Made by a program: the position numbers and the translations under genes. Shown here in pieces: positions 42,326 to 49,463 of a stretch of 64,000 nucleotides of DNA. How positions within the stretch are numbered: position 1 is the stretch's first letter; every line of letters begins with the position of its first letter. Below the pieces are notes generated by a model. It was not told the origin of the DNA and searched no databases. It was given only the letters and a program-made list of their open reading frames with translations. The stretch is from contig NZ_BMUZ01000016.1 in the NCBI RefSeq assembly GCF_014650455.1, positions 162,358 to 226,357 of the forward strand, read 5' to 3'. This stretch comes from Streptomyces xanthochromogenes (GTDB taxonomy: Bacteria; Actinomycetota; Actinomycetes; Streptomycetales; Streptomycetaceae).

Positions 42326-43545
42326 AGTGAAGCGTCCCCCGTCGTGGCCAGTGCGGCCAGCCGCGGGCCCACACGCCTGAGTCCGGGCTGGAAGGATTCC
42401 AGCTTGGGCGCAATAAGCTTCACGACTGCCAGCGGTGAGTCGGCAGGAGAGAGTACGACCCGCAGAACCTGGCGTATCCCTTGAGCGCGCAGGGAATTGA
42501 GGAGTGCCTTCAGCGCGTCCTGGATGGTCGTTGTTGCCGCGGAGGAGTCCCCAATCTGCGAATAGCGGATACTTCGGCTCTGATCCCTGGCGCGCCTGCG
42601 TACCTCGGCTTCGGCCTTGCGCTCCACACCGGCCCCCCTTTCGGCAAAGAACTGGTGCCGGTCTATCAGGTCGTCACGGCCCCCGTGAATGTAGGACAGT
42701 CGTGACTGGGCGGCTTCGGCGAGCGACCGCACCGCCGCGATGCTTTTGATGACGTGCAGGCCGGCCCCCTGGGAGATGGAAACGGGATAGTCGGAGGAGC
42801 GTTCCAAAATGAACGTTTCGAAATACGGCATGCTGAACTCGTTTGGCGTATACCGAACGGCACAATCCAGTCCGGCGCCGTCGATTCGCTGGCGTAGCTG
42901 GTCAATATCCGGAGCTTGTTCATCGAAGTGAACATACTGGGATGTATTGCGGAAGAAGTTACGGGCCTGGATGTCCCGCTCGATCAGCTCTGCGATCCCG
43001 TGCACTGTAGCCTCTTCCACGGTGTTTCCTGAAGCGAGTCCCGTGGTGCTGGTACCGAAAATCTGCTGCCCCGGATTCTCCCGATAGGGGAAGAAGACGA
43101 GTTCAGCGGGGATCAGCAGGCTTGCCCCCGTTGAGACGTCCTCGGCTTCCACGCAGGCCAGTACACCATCGGGGTCGACAGGATGCCCGAGCTGCGGACA
43201 CAGATCGACGAACGAGAAATCGACTCCGCGCTGCGTGATGAAATTGCGCGGGCTCGTGAGTTCCACTTCCGGGCCACCCGCCCGCGGCTCCGCCAGTGCG
43301 AACTCGATGGCCTCCATGTAGGCACCGACACGCGCCTCCTCTACCCGAACCCCCTTGCCGGCATTGACGCACAGGGAGCCCGTTGCCGCCCCAGGTCGGA
43401 TACTGGCGAATACGGGGATGCCGACACAGTCCAGCCACGTTGTGTCGGTGACGCGTGTGATGCCGAGCTCGGAGGCCATGGCCCTGGCCCAAATCAACGT
43501 GTCAGAAAGCGTTGCGGCACGGAGGCTTGAGGTCATGCGATGCAT
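42322..43545 (-). CDS. ycaO: YcaO-domain cyclodehydratase/thioamidation ATPase
   Basis: 407 residues, GTGGAG ahead of the ATG at 43545. Family blocks: GIPVFASIRPGAATGSLCVN, AYMEAIEFALAEPR (ATP-binding E-A-I-E), TGLASGNTVEEATVHGIAEL, IERDIQARNFF (second ATP motif E-A-x-x-H-x-x-x-E-x-x-E-R-D), and PVSISQGAGLHVIKSIAAVR, SLAEAAQSR. YcaO uses ATP to phosphorylate an amide O for backbone attack. The gene is the first after the precursor and its terminator, and is coupled to tfuA. No E1-like or ocin-ThiF partner is seen, consistent with thioamide chemistry. Confidence 0.92.
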   Translation of the reverse strand: MHRMTSSLRAATLSDTLIWARAMASELGITRVTDTTWLDCVGIPVFASIRPGAATGSLCVNAGKGVRVEEARVGAYMEAIEFALAEPRAGGPEVELTSPRNFITQRGVDFSFVDLCPQLGHPVDPDGVLACVEAEDVSTGASLLIPAELVFFPYRENPGQQIFGTSTTGLASGNTVEEATVHGIAELIERDIQARNFFRNTSQYVHFDEQAPDIDQLRQRIDGAGLDCAVRYTPNEFSMPYFETFILERSSDYPVSISQGAGLHVIKSIAAVRSLAEAAQSRLSYIHGGRDDLIDRHQFFAERGAGVERKAEAEVRRRARDQSRSIRYSQIGDSSAATTTIQDALKALLNSLRAQGIRQVLRVVLSPADSPLAVVKLIAPKLESFQPGLRRVGPRLAALATTGDASL

Positions 43546-43595
43546 TTAAGAGCTCCACTTTTACGGGAACACCTCGGTTCAGGCTGACCGCGGAT

Positions 43596-43637
43596 GGTGC
43601 CGTGACTGCGGTCTTGCGATTCCGCAGTCACGGCACC
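43596..43637 (-). terminator. Strong hairpin between precursor and ycaO (attenuator)
   Basis: A 16-bp perfect stem, GGTGCCGTGACTGCGG and its complement, closes on a 10-base loop, 10 bases after the precursor stop. It should terminate most transcripts after the precursor and let a fraction continue to ycaO, a common way to make excess precursor peptide in RiPP operons. It could also stabilise the short mRNA. Confidence 0.8.
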
Positions 43638-43647
43638 GCCGGGGCCG

Positions 43648-43794
43648 TTAGGCCTGCGGCTCCTCGTGTCGGCAGACGTTCTGGATCCCGGCGTACATGC
43701 ACACGTTCTGGATCCCGCCACGCATGACGCCCTCATCGTGCAGCAGAGAGGAGAACTGCGAGACAATGGCCTCGTCCAGCACGAAGTTATCCAT
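43648..43794 (-). CDS. Candidate RiPP precursor peptide, 48 aa, two GIQNVC core repeats
   Basis: ATG at 43794, preceded by GGGAAGGG. The peptide has a leader starting MDNFVLDEAIVSQFSSLLHD, then EGVMR, followed by two repeats, GGIQNVCMY and AGIQNVCRH, and a tail EEPQA. The acidic amphipathic leader and the C-terminal repeats are typical of a RiPP substrate with more than one core. The DNA of the repeats is also near identical (GGGATCCAGAACGT plus G or C plus TGC), so the second arose by duplication. It is first in the ycaO-tfuA operon, followed by a strong hairpin. Expected modification: thioamide(s) in the Gly-Ile-Gln-Asn-Val-Cys unit, further decorated by the downstream enzymes. The modification sites are inference. 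Confidence 0.8.
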   Translation of the reverse strand: MDNFVLDEAIVSQFSSLLHDEGVMRGGIQNVCMYAGIQNVCRHEEPQA

Positions 43795-43844
43795 TTTGAG
43801 CCCTTCCCTATCCAAGTGGCCGACTGATCATCGGCGACCCCAGA

Positions 43845-43874
43845 AGCCTACGAATTGAACGATTCGACATACAA
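43845..43874 (-). promoter_or_regulatory. Possible promoter of the RiPP operon
   Basis: On the minus strand TTGTAT and TAGGCT are separated by 18 bases, 51 bases or so upstream of the precursor ATG, in an AT-richer interval. Reasonable sigma-70-type (HrdB) promoter, but only by pattern. Confidence 0.35.
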
Positions 43875-44569
43875 GGATGGCAGGGGAGTTGGCTTGAAAT
43901 ACTCCCGAAACAGAAGCCGAGTCCCCCTCGTCGATCCAGAGGTGGAATGTCCGGTTCAAGCGCCCGATTTCCTGCCCTCGTTCCCCTGTCTCGGCACTTG
44001 ACCTCCACTCTCCCCTAATTATCCGCATGTTGAATCCATCCCTCCGGGCGGCCTGATTGCCGCGCCTTGAAGATCTCGTTCCGCTTCTCAGGTGATGTCC
44101 GATAGAAGTGTCCAGGTGTCTGATAAAGGTGCATCACTGCGTGTGGCTGACGTGCCCGGGCGATGGCAGACTCCGGCCCGCTTTGGGCCAACCGACAGTG
44201 TCAACCGGTGCGGTCTCCGAGGCGCTCTTCCGGTTGATGGCCAGGTCCGCGAGTCGGTCCTCGGTCTCGGCCAGCGAGGCCGTGAGGTCTTCGATCTGGC
44301 TGCGTAGTTCCCCGGCTGGGCAGTGGCCTCGTCCTACTGGGCCTGGAGGCTGGCGAATCCTTCTTGGCGCGCTTCCGCTGAACGCCGCTCGTCCGATGCC
44401 GCACCCGGGGCGAGCGGAGGGTACGGCGGCCCAGGAGGTACAGGGCGTGCGACCGCCTCTGGACGCGCGGGTTCAGAACCGGGCCGGAGCGCTTCCGTCT
44501 GCTCGTGAGTGATTACGAGTTCAAGAGCCAAACCCGAGTGAAAATTGCGTGGTACGCACTAACCCCGAA
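43875..44569. other. Interval with IS-accessory debris, upstream of the RiPP operon
   Basis: No intact gene. AT-richer at 43875-44040; remainder is dominated by the decayed IS-accessory frame listed at 44170-44330. The upstream boundary of the RiPP operon therefore coincides with mobile-element scars. Confidence 0.4.
44170..44330 (-). pseudogene. Remnant of an IS5-accessory HTH gene (second copy)
   Basis: The minus strand reads LRSQIEDLTASLAETEDRLA, DLAINRKSASETAPV, which aligns with LRRQIAHFTAALTETEGRPA, DLATTAKVIAELAPT of the intact accessory gene at 46351. Stops flank it and no transposase remains with it. It indicates an earlier related element on the other side of the D-aminopeptidase gene. 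Confidence 0.55.
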
Positions 44570-45391
44570 CTAGCTGGGCTTAATGCTCGCAAGCTGTACG
44601 AGCAGCAGGACAAGCCTGTAGGCGTCGGTGAAGTCGGCGACCATGAAGGTGACCGCCCGGGCTCCCTCAGCCCGTTCAACACCTGGCACGAGTGTCGTCA
44701 GGTCAACCATATATGGGCTGTACAGGTCGACCTCGACCTCAAGCGGTCCGGCGAGGGCGAGAGGAGCGACCAGCCCCTGTTGCTTGATAGCCGTCTGCAG
44801 CCGCCTGCTGGAGGCGCTCTCGGGCTTCCTCTGGGTGAAGTGCCACCGCGGCGGTCTGACCGAGGGCTTGTTTGACCGCGACCGTGACAGCCGAGAGCAC
44901 CAGATCACTCAGTTCGGCGCAGGCAATGTCATCGCCACTGAGCAACACCACCGGCACACCCAAATCTCCGGCCATAGCAGCGTTGAGGCCGATCTCGCCC
45001 ATGGAATGTCCGCCTACGCGTACGTCCAGGATGGCGTCACTCATGGTGTGTGCCAGTACGGCTGGACCGGCGCCGGCACGGGCGTGGTAGCCCAAGAACA
45101 TCACCGCGTCCGTGTGTTCGTCGAGCCCACCGAGCATGCCCAGGGGGCGGGGTTTCCACGAACGAGTCGAGCCCGTCGGTCAAGCTCCTCCGGCAGCAAG
45201 TTGCGGAAAGGCCCGTGCGCGTCGGTGACCCAGACCTCAGCCGCGGGCTCGGCGGCCAGGACACCTGCGATCACGGAGTTCGTCTCAGCCGTCATCAACG
45301 CACGGCCTCGCTCGTAGTCGTAGTGATCCGGATTCGTCTCGGCGGGATGCACGATCCCCGAGATGCCCTCCATATCAACAGATATCAGCAC
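44570..45391 (-). pseudogene. D-aminopeptidase (M55, DppA-like), broken by two frameshifts
   Basis: Frame one starts GTG 45391 with LISVDMEGISGIVHPAETNP, the M55 N-terminus with its D-x-E-G metal ligands. Near 45140 the frame changes and continues MLGGLDEHTDAVMFLGYHAR, then SDAILDVRVGGHSMGEIGLN and VVLLSGDDIACAEL. Near 44805 it changes again to AIKQQGLVAPLALAGPLEVE, VDLYSPYMVDL and stops at 44570. All catalytic blocks of the zinc D-aminopeptidase are present but in three frames, so it is inactive unless sequencing errors exist. An IS5-family element abuts its ribosome site. Confidence 0.8.
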
Positions 45392-45489
45392 CTTCAGTGG
45401 TCGTTAAGTCCGACTTCTCATCGTTCGTGATCGCTCGATCGTGGTACTGATCGCGGTCCGGGCTGCTCGATGGGCATGTCCATGTTGAG

Positions 45490-46354
45490 ATGCGGGGCGT
45501 GATGAGAGAGCCGTATCTCAGCGATTTGTCGGATGGTCAGTGGGTGTTGATCGAGCCGATGATCACGGCCTGGAAACAGGGCCGGGTGGCGCGGTCGGCG
45601 ACCGGGGATCCGGGGTCGTGTGACCTGAGGGAGGTCGTGAACGCGATCTTCTATCAGAACCGGACGGGTTGTCAGTGGAAGATGCTGCCCCATGATCTGC
45701 CGGCCTGGTCGGCGGTGTTCTACTACTTCAGGTTGTGGCGCGAGGACGGGCTTGACCAGCGAATTCAGGAGCTCCTGCGCCGCCAGGTCAGGGAGAAGGC
45801 CCGCCGATTAGAGGACCCGTCCCTCGTGATCATCGACACCCAGTCCGTGCGCGCCGCGGCGGGTGTCCCCAGAACCACGACGGGGCTGGACGCGAACAAG
45901 AAGGTCTCGGGGCGCAAGCGGGGACTGGCCGTCGACGTGCTGGGGCTGATCATCGGCGTCGTCGTCATGGCTGCCTCGGCGCACGACAACGCCGCCGGCA
46001 TCGCCTTGCTCGACCAGGCCGCCGAGCGGTGCGGAATGCGCCTGGAGAAAAGCCTTGGTCGACCAAGGCTTCAAGGAAGCGGTCATCGTTCACGGCGCAC
46101 TGCTGGACATCGGCGTCGAGGTCGTCCGCCGCAACCCCGCTGACCAGGGCAAAGGGTTCGTCCCGCAGCCCAAGCGGTGGGTGGTCGAGCAGACGAACGG
46201 CACGCTGATGCTCCACCGGCGTCTGACCCGTGAGTACGACCACCGGCCCGACACCTCCGCCTCGCGCGTCTACTGGGCCTCCACCGCCAACATGGCCCGG
46301 CGCCTCACCACGCCCACACCGGCCCGGCGCGACACCATCGGGCTGGCCGCGTGA
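45490..46354 (+). pseudogene. IS5-family transposase in two frames
   Basis: The first frame (MREPYLSDLSDGQWVLIEPM, NAIFYQNRTGCQWKMLPHDL, VIIDTQSVRAA with the first catalytic Asp) runs to about 46050. The second (LVDQGFKEAVIVHGALLDIG, KRWVVEQTNGTLMLHRRLTR with catalytic E in W-V-V-E-Q) ends at 46354. The switch is at GAGAAAAGCC and needs skipping of one base, i.e. +1. That could be programmed frameshifting at the A run or a plain mutation. The DDE residues are all present across both frames. Confidence 0.7.
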
Positions 46355-46749
46355 ACATCACCGACCTCTTGGTGGACCTCCACCTCCGGGAGAACGAGAC
46401 CACGGCCCGGGCAGACGAACTACGCCGTCAGATCGCGCACTTCACCGCCGCCCTCACCGAGACCGAGGGCCGACCCGCGGACCTGGCCACCACCGCCAAG
46501 GTCATTGCCGAACTCGCACCTACCGGGGCCGACCCCGATCCGCCCGAGTCGAGCACCGCCTACCAGGCCATCGTCGACGCCTTCAACCAGCACCCCGACC
46601 AGGCATTCCGAGCCCGCGAGCTGCACGAACTCCTCGACATGCCCACCGACGAAGCATCCGTCAACATCACCCGCAGCCGCCTCGGACGACTCACCCGCCA
46701 AGGTTTCCTCACCCAACCCGGACGAGGCCGCTACCGGAAACGGACTTAA
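46351..46749 (+). CDS. IS-accessory protein with winged-helix-like C-terminus
   Basis: 132 residues from a GTG overlapping the transposase stop (GTGA). MNITDLLVDLHLRENETTAR begins an N-terminal coiled coil; the C-terminal AFNQHPDQAFRARELHELLD, MPTDEASVNITRSRLGRLTR, QGFLTQPGRGRY is a winged helix. Such genes accompany some Streptomyces IS5 elements; they may control transposition. Its stop lies almost at the right inverted repeat. Confidence 0.65.
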   Translation: MNITDLLVDLHLRENETTARADELRRQIAHFTAALTETEGRPADLATTAKVIAELAPTGADPDPPESSTAYQAIVDAFNQHPDQAFRARELHELLDMPTDEASVNITRSRLGRLTRQGFLTQPGRGRYRKRT

Positions 46750-46757
46750 CGTCCACT

Positions 46758-46907
46758 CAGACCCGGGCCCTGCACGCCTACCTGCGCTGGCGCAACCGAG
46801 ACGCACGCCACCCCGACGTCCTCGCCGCCCAACGACGCGAACGCGCCCGCATCCGTAGTGAGAGAGGCGTCCGCTTCGGCGGACGGACCCGTACTGAAGC
46901 GGCCTGA
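46758..46907 (+). pseudogene. IS630-like transposase C-terminal remnant
   Basis: Directly after the IS5 element the plus strand reads TRALHAYLRWRNRDARHPDV, LAAQRRERARIRSERG and RFGGRTRTEAA to a stop at 46907, the typical tail of IS630-type transposases. Everything upstream is missing; the IS5 element likely inserted in it. Confidence 0.55.
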
Positions 46908-46909
46908 CC

Positions 46910-47170
46910 TCACCGCACGGACCACCGGAACTGTTCGTCCGGGTCCTCCCGCCGCTCCAGCACTCCCGCGGCAGCCAGTTGCAACAGCACCTCATGCAGA
47001 GCGTTCCCCAACGGGTTATCCGTCCAGAACACTCCTTTGACCTGTGTGAACGTCTGGGACTCGCTGAAGATACTCAGCGAGCGGCCCACCCCGAAGGCGG
47101 CACCGTCCCAGTCCGTCCACTCAGCCAGCCCCTCAGAAAGATCCACGGAACGATCCTGCCAGCACAGCAT
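46910..47170 (-). CDS. Hypothetical protein, 86 aa
   Basis: MLCWQDRSVDLSEGLAEWTD, then SESQTFTQVKGVFWTDNPLG and a helix NALHEVLLQLAAAGVLERRE. The ending looks like a short winged-helix or MarR-like tail (AAGVLERREDPDEQFRW). Natural composition supports coding. No family recognised. It faces the toxin-antitoxin pair; relation unknown. Confidence 0.5.
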   Translation of the reverse strand: MLCWQDRSVDLSEGLAEWTDWDGAAFGVGRSLSIFSESQTFTQVKGVFWTDNPLGNALHEVLLQLAAAGVLERREDPDEQFRWSVR

Positions 47171-47242
47171 CAGACCCGGCGAACCTTTCCCGTCACCGTA
47201 CTAGGCACGGACAAGTGCGGATGTGTCGATTCCCTTCGTTGG

Positions 47243-47262
47243 CGTACGGCAGGTGCTGTACG
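47243..47262. promoter_or_regulatory. Imperfect palindrome, probable TA operator
   Basis: CGTACGGCA-GG-TGCTGTACG has 5-bp perfect outer arms (CGTAC/GTACG) and matching GCA/TGC inner arms. It lies 9 bases upstream of the antitoxin ATG, where ribbon-helix-helix antitoxins usually bind to repress their own operon. Confidence 0.6.
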
Positions 47263-47271
47263 TTGGGGTGT

Positions 47272-47526
47272 ATGGGTGAGAAGACGGAGAAGATCACCAT
47301 TCGGGTCAGCGCCGAGACCGCTGAGCGGCTGAAGCTGCGTGCGGAGGCGGAGCAGACAACGGTCACCGCGCTGTTGACCGAGGTCGCCGAGCGTGACCCC
47401 CGGCTGGAGCTGGCGGCAGCGCGTTTTCGCGAGCTGCAGAAGTCGTCCCTGGTGGCTGAGTTCGCGGCCGCGTTCCCCGAGGAGGAACCCGACACCAGCC
47501 AGGGATCCGGGTCGAAGGCTGCCTGA
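47272..47526 (+). CDS. Ribbon-helix-helix antitoxin
   Basis: 84 residues, MGEKTEKITIRVSAETAERL, KLRAEAEQTTVTALLTEVAE. One beta-strand (KITIRVS) then two helices is the RHH DNA-binding fold; the acidic C-terminus (FPEEEPDTSQGSGS) would neutralise the toxin. It is 4 bases upstream of the Doc-like toxin gene and likely represses the operon through the palindrome at 47243. Confidence 0.8.
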   Translation: MGEKTEKITIRVSAETAERLKLRAEAEQTTVTALLTEVAERDPRLELAAARFRELQKSSLVAEFAAAFPEEEPDTSQGSGSKAA

Positions 47527-47530
47527 ACCA

Positions 47531-47899
47531 GTGGAGCTGTACATCGACGTGGCCTGGCTCCTTGAGCAGCAGGCCGAGTTCCTGCCCAAGGCCCTGGAGG
47601 TCAGTGACTTCTCCGGCCTCGTCGCAGCGGTCGCACGCCACAAGGTAAACACGCCCCGACTCGGCTACCTGCCGGACGCCTCCTGGCGCGCGGCCGCCCT
47701 CTTCCACGAAATCGTCAGCGTGCGCCCCCTGCCCGCACGCAACCCCACCTTCGCCGCACTCATCGCCATCTCCTACATGCAGGCCTCCGGCGAAACACTT
47801 ACCGAGCCCTACGGCGGCTTCATCCAACTCGCCCACGACGTACGCGCCGGAGCTGACGTCTTCACCTGCGCCGACACCATCCGCAACTGGCGCCTCTAA
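47531..47899 (+). CDS. Doc/Fic-family toxin, intact
   Basis: 122 residues from GTG 47531. ELYIDVAWLLEQQAEFLPKA, LVAAVARHKVNTPRLGYLPD, ASWRAAALFHEIVSVRPLPA, LIAISYMQASGETL is the Streptomyces Doc-like toxin pattern: truncated Fic fold with H in ARHK and FHEI. The canonical H-P-F-x-D-G-N motif of Fic is not present, so the activity may differ or be residual. Tight coupling with the antitoxin supports a functional pair. A broken paralogue lies at 15141. Confidence 0.7.
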   Translation: MELYIDVAWLLEQQAEFLPKALEVSDFSGLVAAVARHKVNTPRLGYLPDASWRAAALFHEIVSVRPLPARNPTFAALIAISYMQASGETLTEPYGGFIQLAHDVRAGADVFTCADTIRNWRL

Positions 47900-48011
47900 C
47901 CCACAACCCGGCCGGTCACCTCCCGAGACCAGACCAACTCCCCCGGACTTTGCGGCACTACACCGAACAGCACAGCGGACCGAGGGGGGGCGCGGGCGAT
48001 GTCCGTGGGCC
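47900..48011. other. Spacer between toxin gene and decayed CRISPR array
   Basis: No gene or leader-like sequence seen. The shared leader blocks are absent here, consistent with the following array being dead. Confidence 0.35.
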
Positions 48012-48232
48012 GCTTCTGCTTCCCGCGCGCGCGGGGATGGACCCAGGTGGGATATCGCTCGCATCCGGATCACCGGCTGCTCCCCGCGCACGCGGGGATG
48101 GGCCCGACCGGCACGGCGGGCCGCGAGCGTCCCGGGACTGCTCCCCGCGCACGCGGGGATGGAGGACGCACCGTTGGGATGTAGCCCACCCCGTGGCACG
48201 ACTGCTCTTCGCGCGTGTGGGGATAGTCCCGA
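48012..48232 (+). CRISPR. Decayed CRISPR array, 4 degenerate repeats, no leader
   Basis: Repeat-like units begin near 48016, 48077, 48138 and 48202 (61, 61 and 64-nt spacing). Shared core is CTGCTCCCCGCGCACGCGGG with GATGG following in the middle two; the outer ones carry several substitutions. The stem CCCCGCGC/GCGGGG is of type I-E style, but the repeat differs from the active arrays. Loss of leader and repeat decay indicate it is inactive. Confidence 0.7.
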
Positions 48233-48447
48233 GTGCTCGCACTCGCGGGGCCGCACCTCTTCGCACCCTCGGCGCGGGCCCGGCGCACCGCGGCGGCTCG
48301 TTTGCGACGGCTTGACGGCGCGCTATACGCGGGCCTGGCGGATCAGGTCCGGCTCATCCCTCCGGAACCGCAGGCGCGGCTCAGCTCGCGCATCGCGTTG
48401 GTTTGCCGCGCCACGGCTGCCGCGATCGTCGGGGCCAGCTGCGGGGG
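48233..48447. other. Interval with an open frame, no assignment
   Basis: A plus-strand frame reads ARRTAAARLRRLDGALYAGL, ADQVRLIPPEPQARLSSRIA to a stop at 48451. It has reasonable composition and could be the 3' end of a truncated gene following the decayed array; not recognised. Under 300 bases. Confidence 0.35.
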
Positions 48448-49005
48448 CTAGAATGCCTGGTGGTGCGCGTCGATTGCGCGGTGGTAGCCCGCGGGTGGTG
48501 CCCGGCGCTCCACCGTGGCAGCGGGCATCGTTGGCTGCGCGGCCGAAGTGATGAGGCTGGCCTTCACGCGCGCGGACGCCAGGACGTGAACGGTGCGGAC
48601 CCTCGCACCGTTAACCCGCGAGTGGGCTGCCGCGAGCAGCTTCGGCGCGCTCCACCGCAGTTGAGTGCCGTAGGCGGGGCTGTCGCGAGCGACGTCCAGG
48701 CGTCCGGTGTCCGGGGCGAAGGCGACGGCCTTCACGTGTCCGGTGAGCTCGGGCGCGGCCGCGGCGACGATGGCGTCGAACTGGGCGAGGACGCTGCCGC
48801 CGGCGGCCGGGGCGACCATGCCGCGCTCGGTCATCATCGTCGTGATCGCCGCACCAAGCCCGAGAGGCTCGCGTCCCTCGCGACGCACCGTCGTGCCGGT
48901 GCGCCGCTTCGGCTCTCTTGCCGAGGCGCCGTTCTTCTTCGCCGTCTCTTGGGCGGCGAGCAGGGCCTGGCGGGCGAGGTCGACACCGCTCATCTCGGTG
49001 CTCAC
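48448..49005 (-). CDS. DUF721 (DciA-like) protein
   Basis: 185 residues. GTG overlaps the previous stop (GTGA). VLAQFDAIVAAAAPELTGHV, KAVAFAPDTGRLDVARDSPA, YGTQLRWSAPKLLAAAHSRV, VRTVHVLASARV matches the DUF721 fold; DciA of this family loads the replicative helicase. N-terminal basic linker (KKNGASAREPKRRTGTTVRR). Copies outside dnaA loci are frequent on Streptomyces plasmids and islands. A decayed relative is at 62857, also beside CRISPR repeats. Confidence 0.7.
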   Translation of the reverse strand: MSTEMSGVDLARQALLAAQETAKKNGASAREPKRRTGTTVRREGREPLGLGAAITTMMTERGMVAPAAGGSVLAQFDAIVAAAAPELTGHVKAVAFAPDTGRLDVARDSPAYGTQLRWSAPKLLAAAHSRVNGARVRTVHVLASARVKASLITSAAQPTMPAATVERRAPPAGYHRAIDAHHQAF

Positions 49006-49463
49006 ACGATCACTTCTTCCGCAGTGTCGTCGGTCAGCGGGCGGGCGGCGAGCTCGGGCAGCCGGTCCGTCCGCGGCGCGGAGGCGGCCTGTCTGGTCCG
49101 GGCGGCAGCCTGCTCGCGCAGCTGGCGCAGGCGCGTCGCGAGCAGGCACTCGGCAGCGCGCTCGCGGGCGGTGTCGGCGGCCTTCGTCGCCGCGGCGACG
49201 GCGTCCGCACCGGTCGGGTTATGCCTCAACCAGCGCCGCCCCTGCTCGGTCCTGTAGGCCCGCCGGACCTCAACGCCGGCTTCCTCCGTCCGGGCCAGCC
49301 GCCCCAGCGCACTGCGGCGGAACTCCACCAGCGCCTCCTCCACCGCCCGCAGCGGGCCGAAGGCGAGCACGGACGCCGCGCCGATCGGATCGGCGTCCAG
49401 CTCGCCGAACAGAGCCGAGTCCAGGAACACCCGCAGGGCGCGCTCGATGTCGCCCGCCAACGA
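49002..49463 (-). pseudogene. Hypothetical gene truncated by the CRISPR array
   Basis: The frame EEASLAGDIERALRVFLDSA, LFGELDADPIGAASVLAFGP, EQGRRWLRHNPTGADAVAAA, TKAADTARERAAECLLATRL is natural protein for about 150 residues and is coupled to the DUF721 gene. Its 5' end runs directly into the first CRISPR repeat at 49491; continuing the frame upstream only reads repeats and spacers. So either the original start was lost to array growth or recombination, or an internal start is used. No family recognised. Confidence 0.6.

Larger units (their letters stand above)
45396..46757 (+). mobile_element. IS5-family insertion sequence with inverted repeats
   Basis: Ends are AGTGGTCGTTAAGTCCG at 45396-45412 and its inverted copy at 46741-46757 with one mismatch (AGTGGACGTTAAGTCCG). 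Inside are a frameshifted DDE transposase and an accessory HTH gene. The element lies between the D-aminopeptidase pseudogene and an IS630 remnant. I could not identify a target-site duplication. Confidence 0.75.

Noticed and set aside
43533..43766. Alternative minus-strand frame overlapping the precursor region
   Set aside because: It spans the terminator hairpin and lacks ribosome site; the 48-residue frame at 43648-43794 has both a ribosome site and repeated cores.
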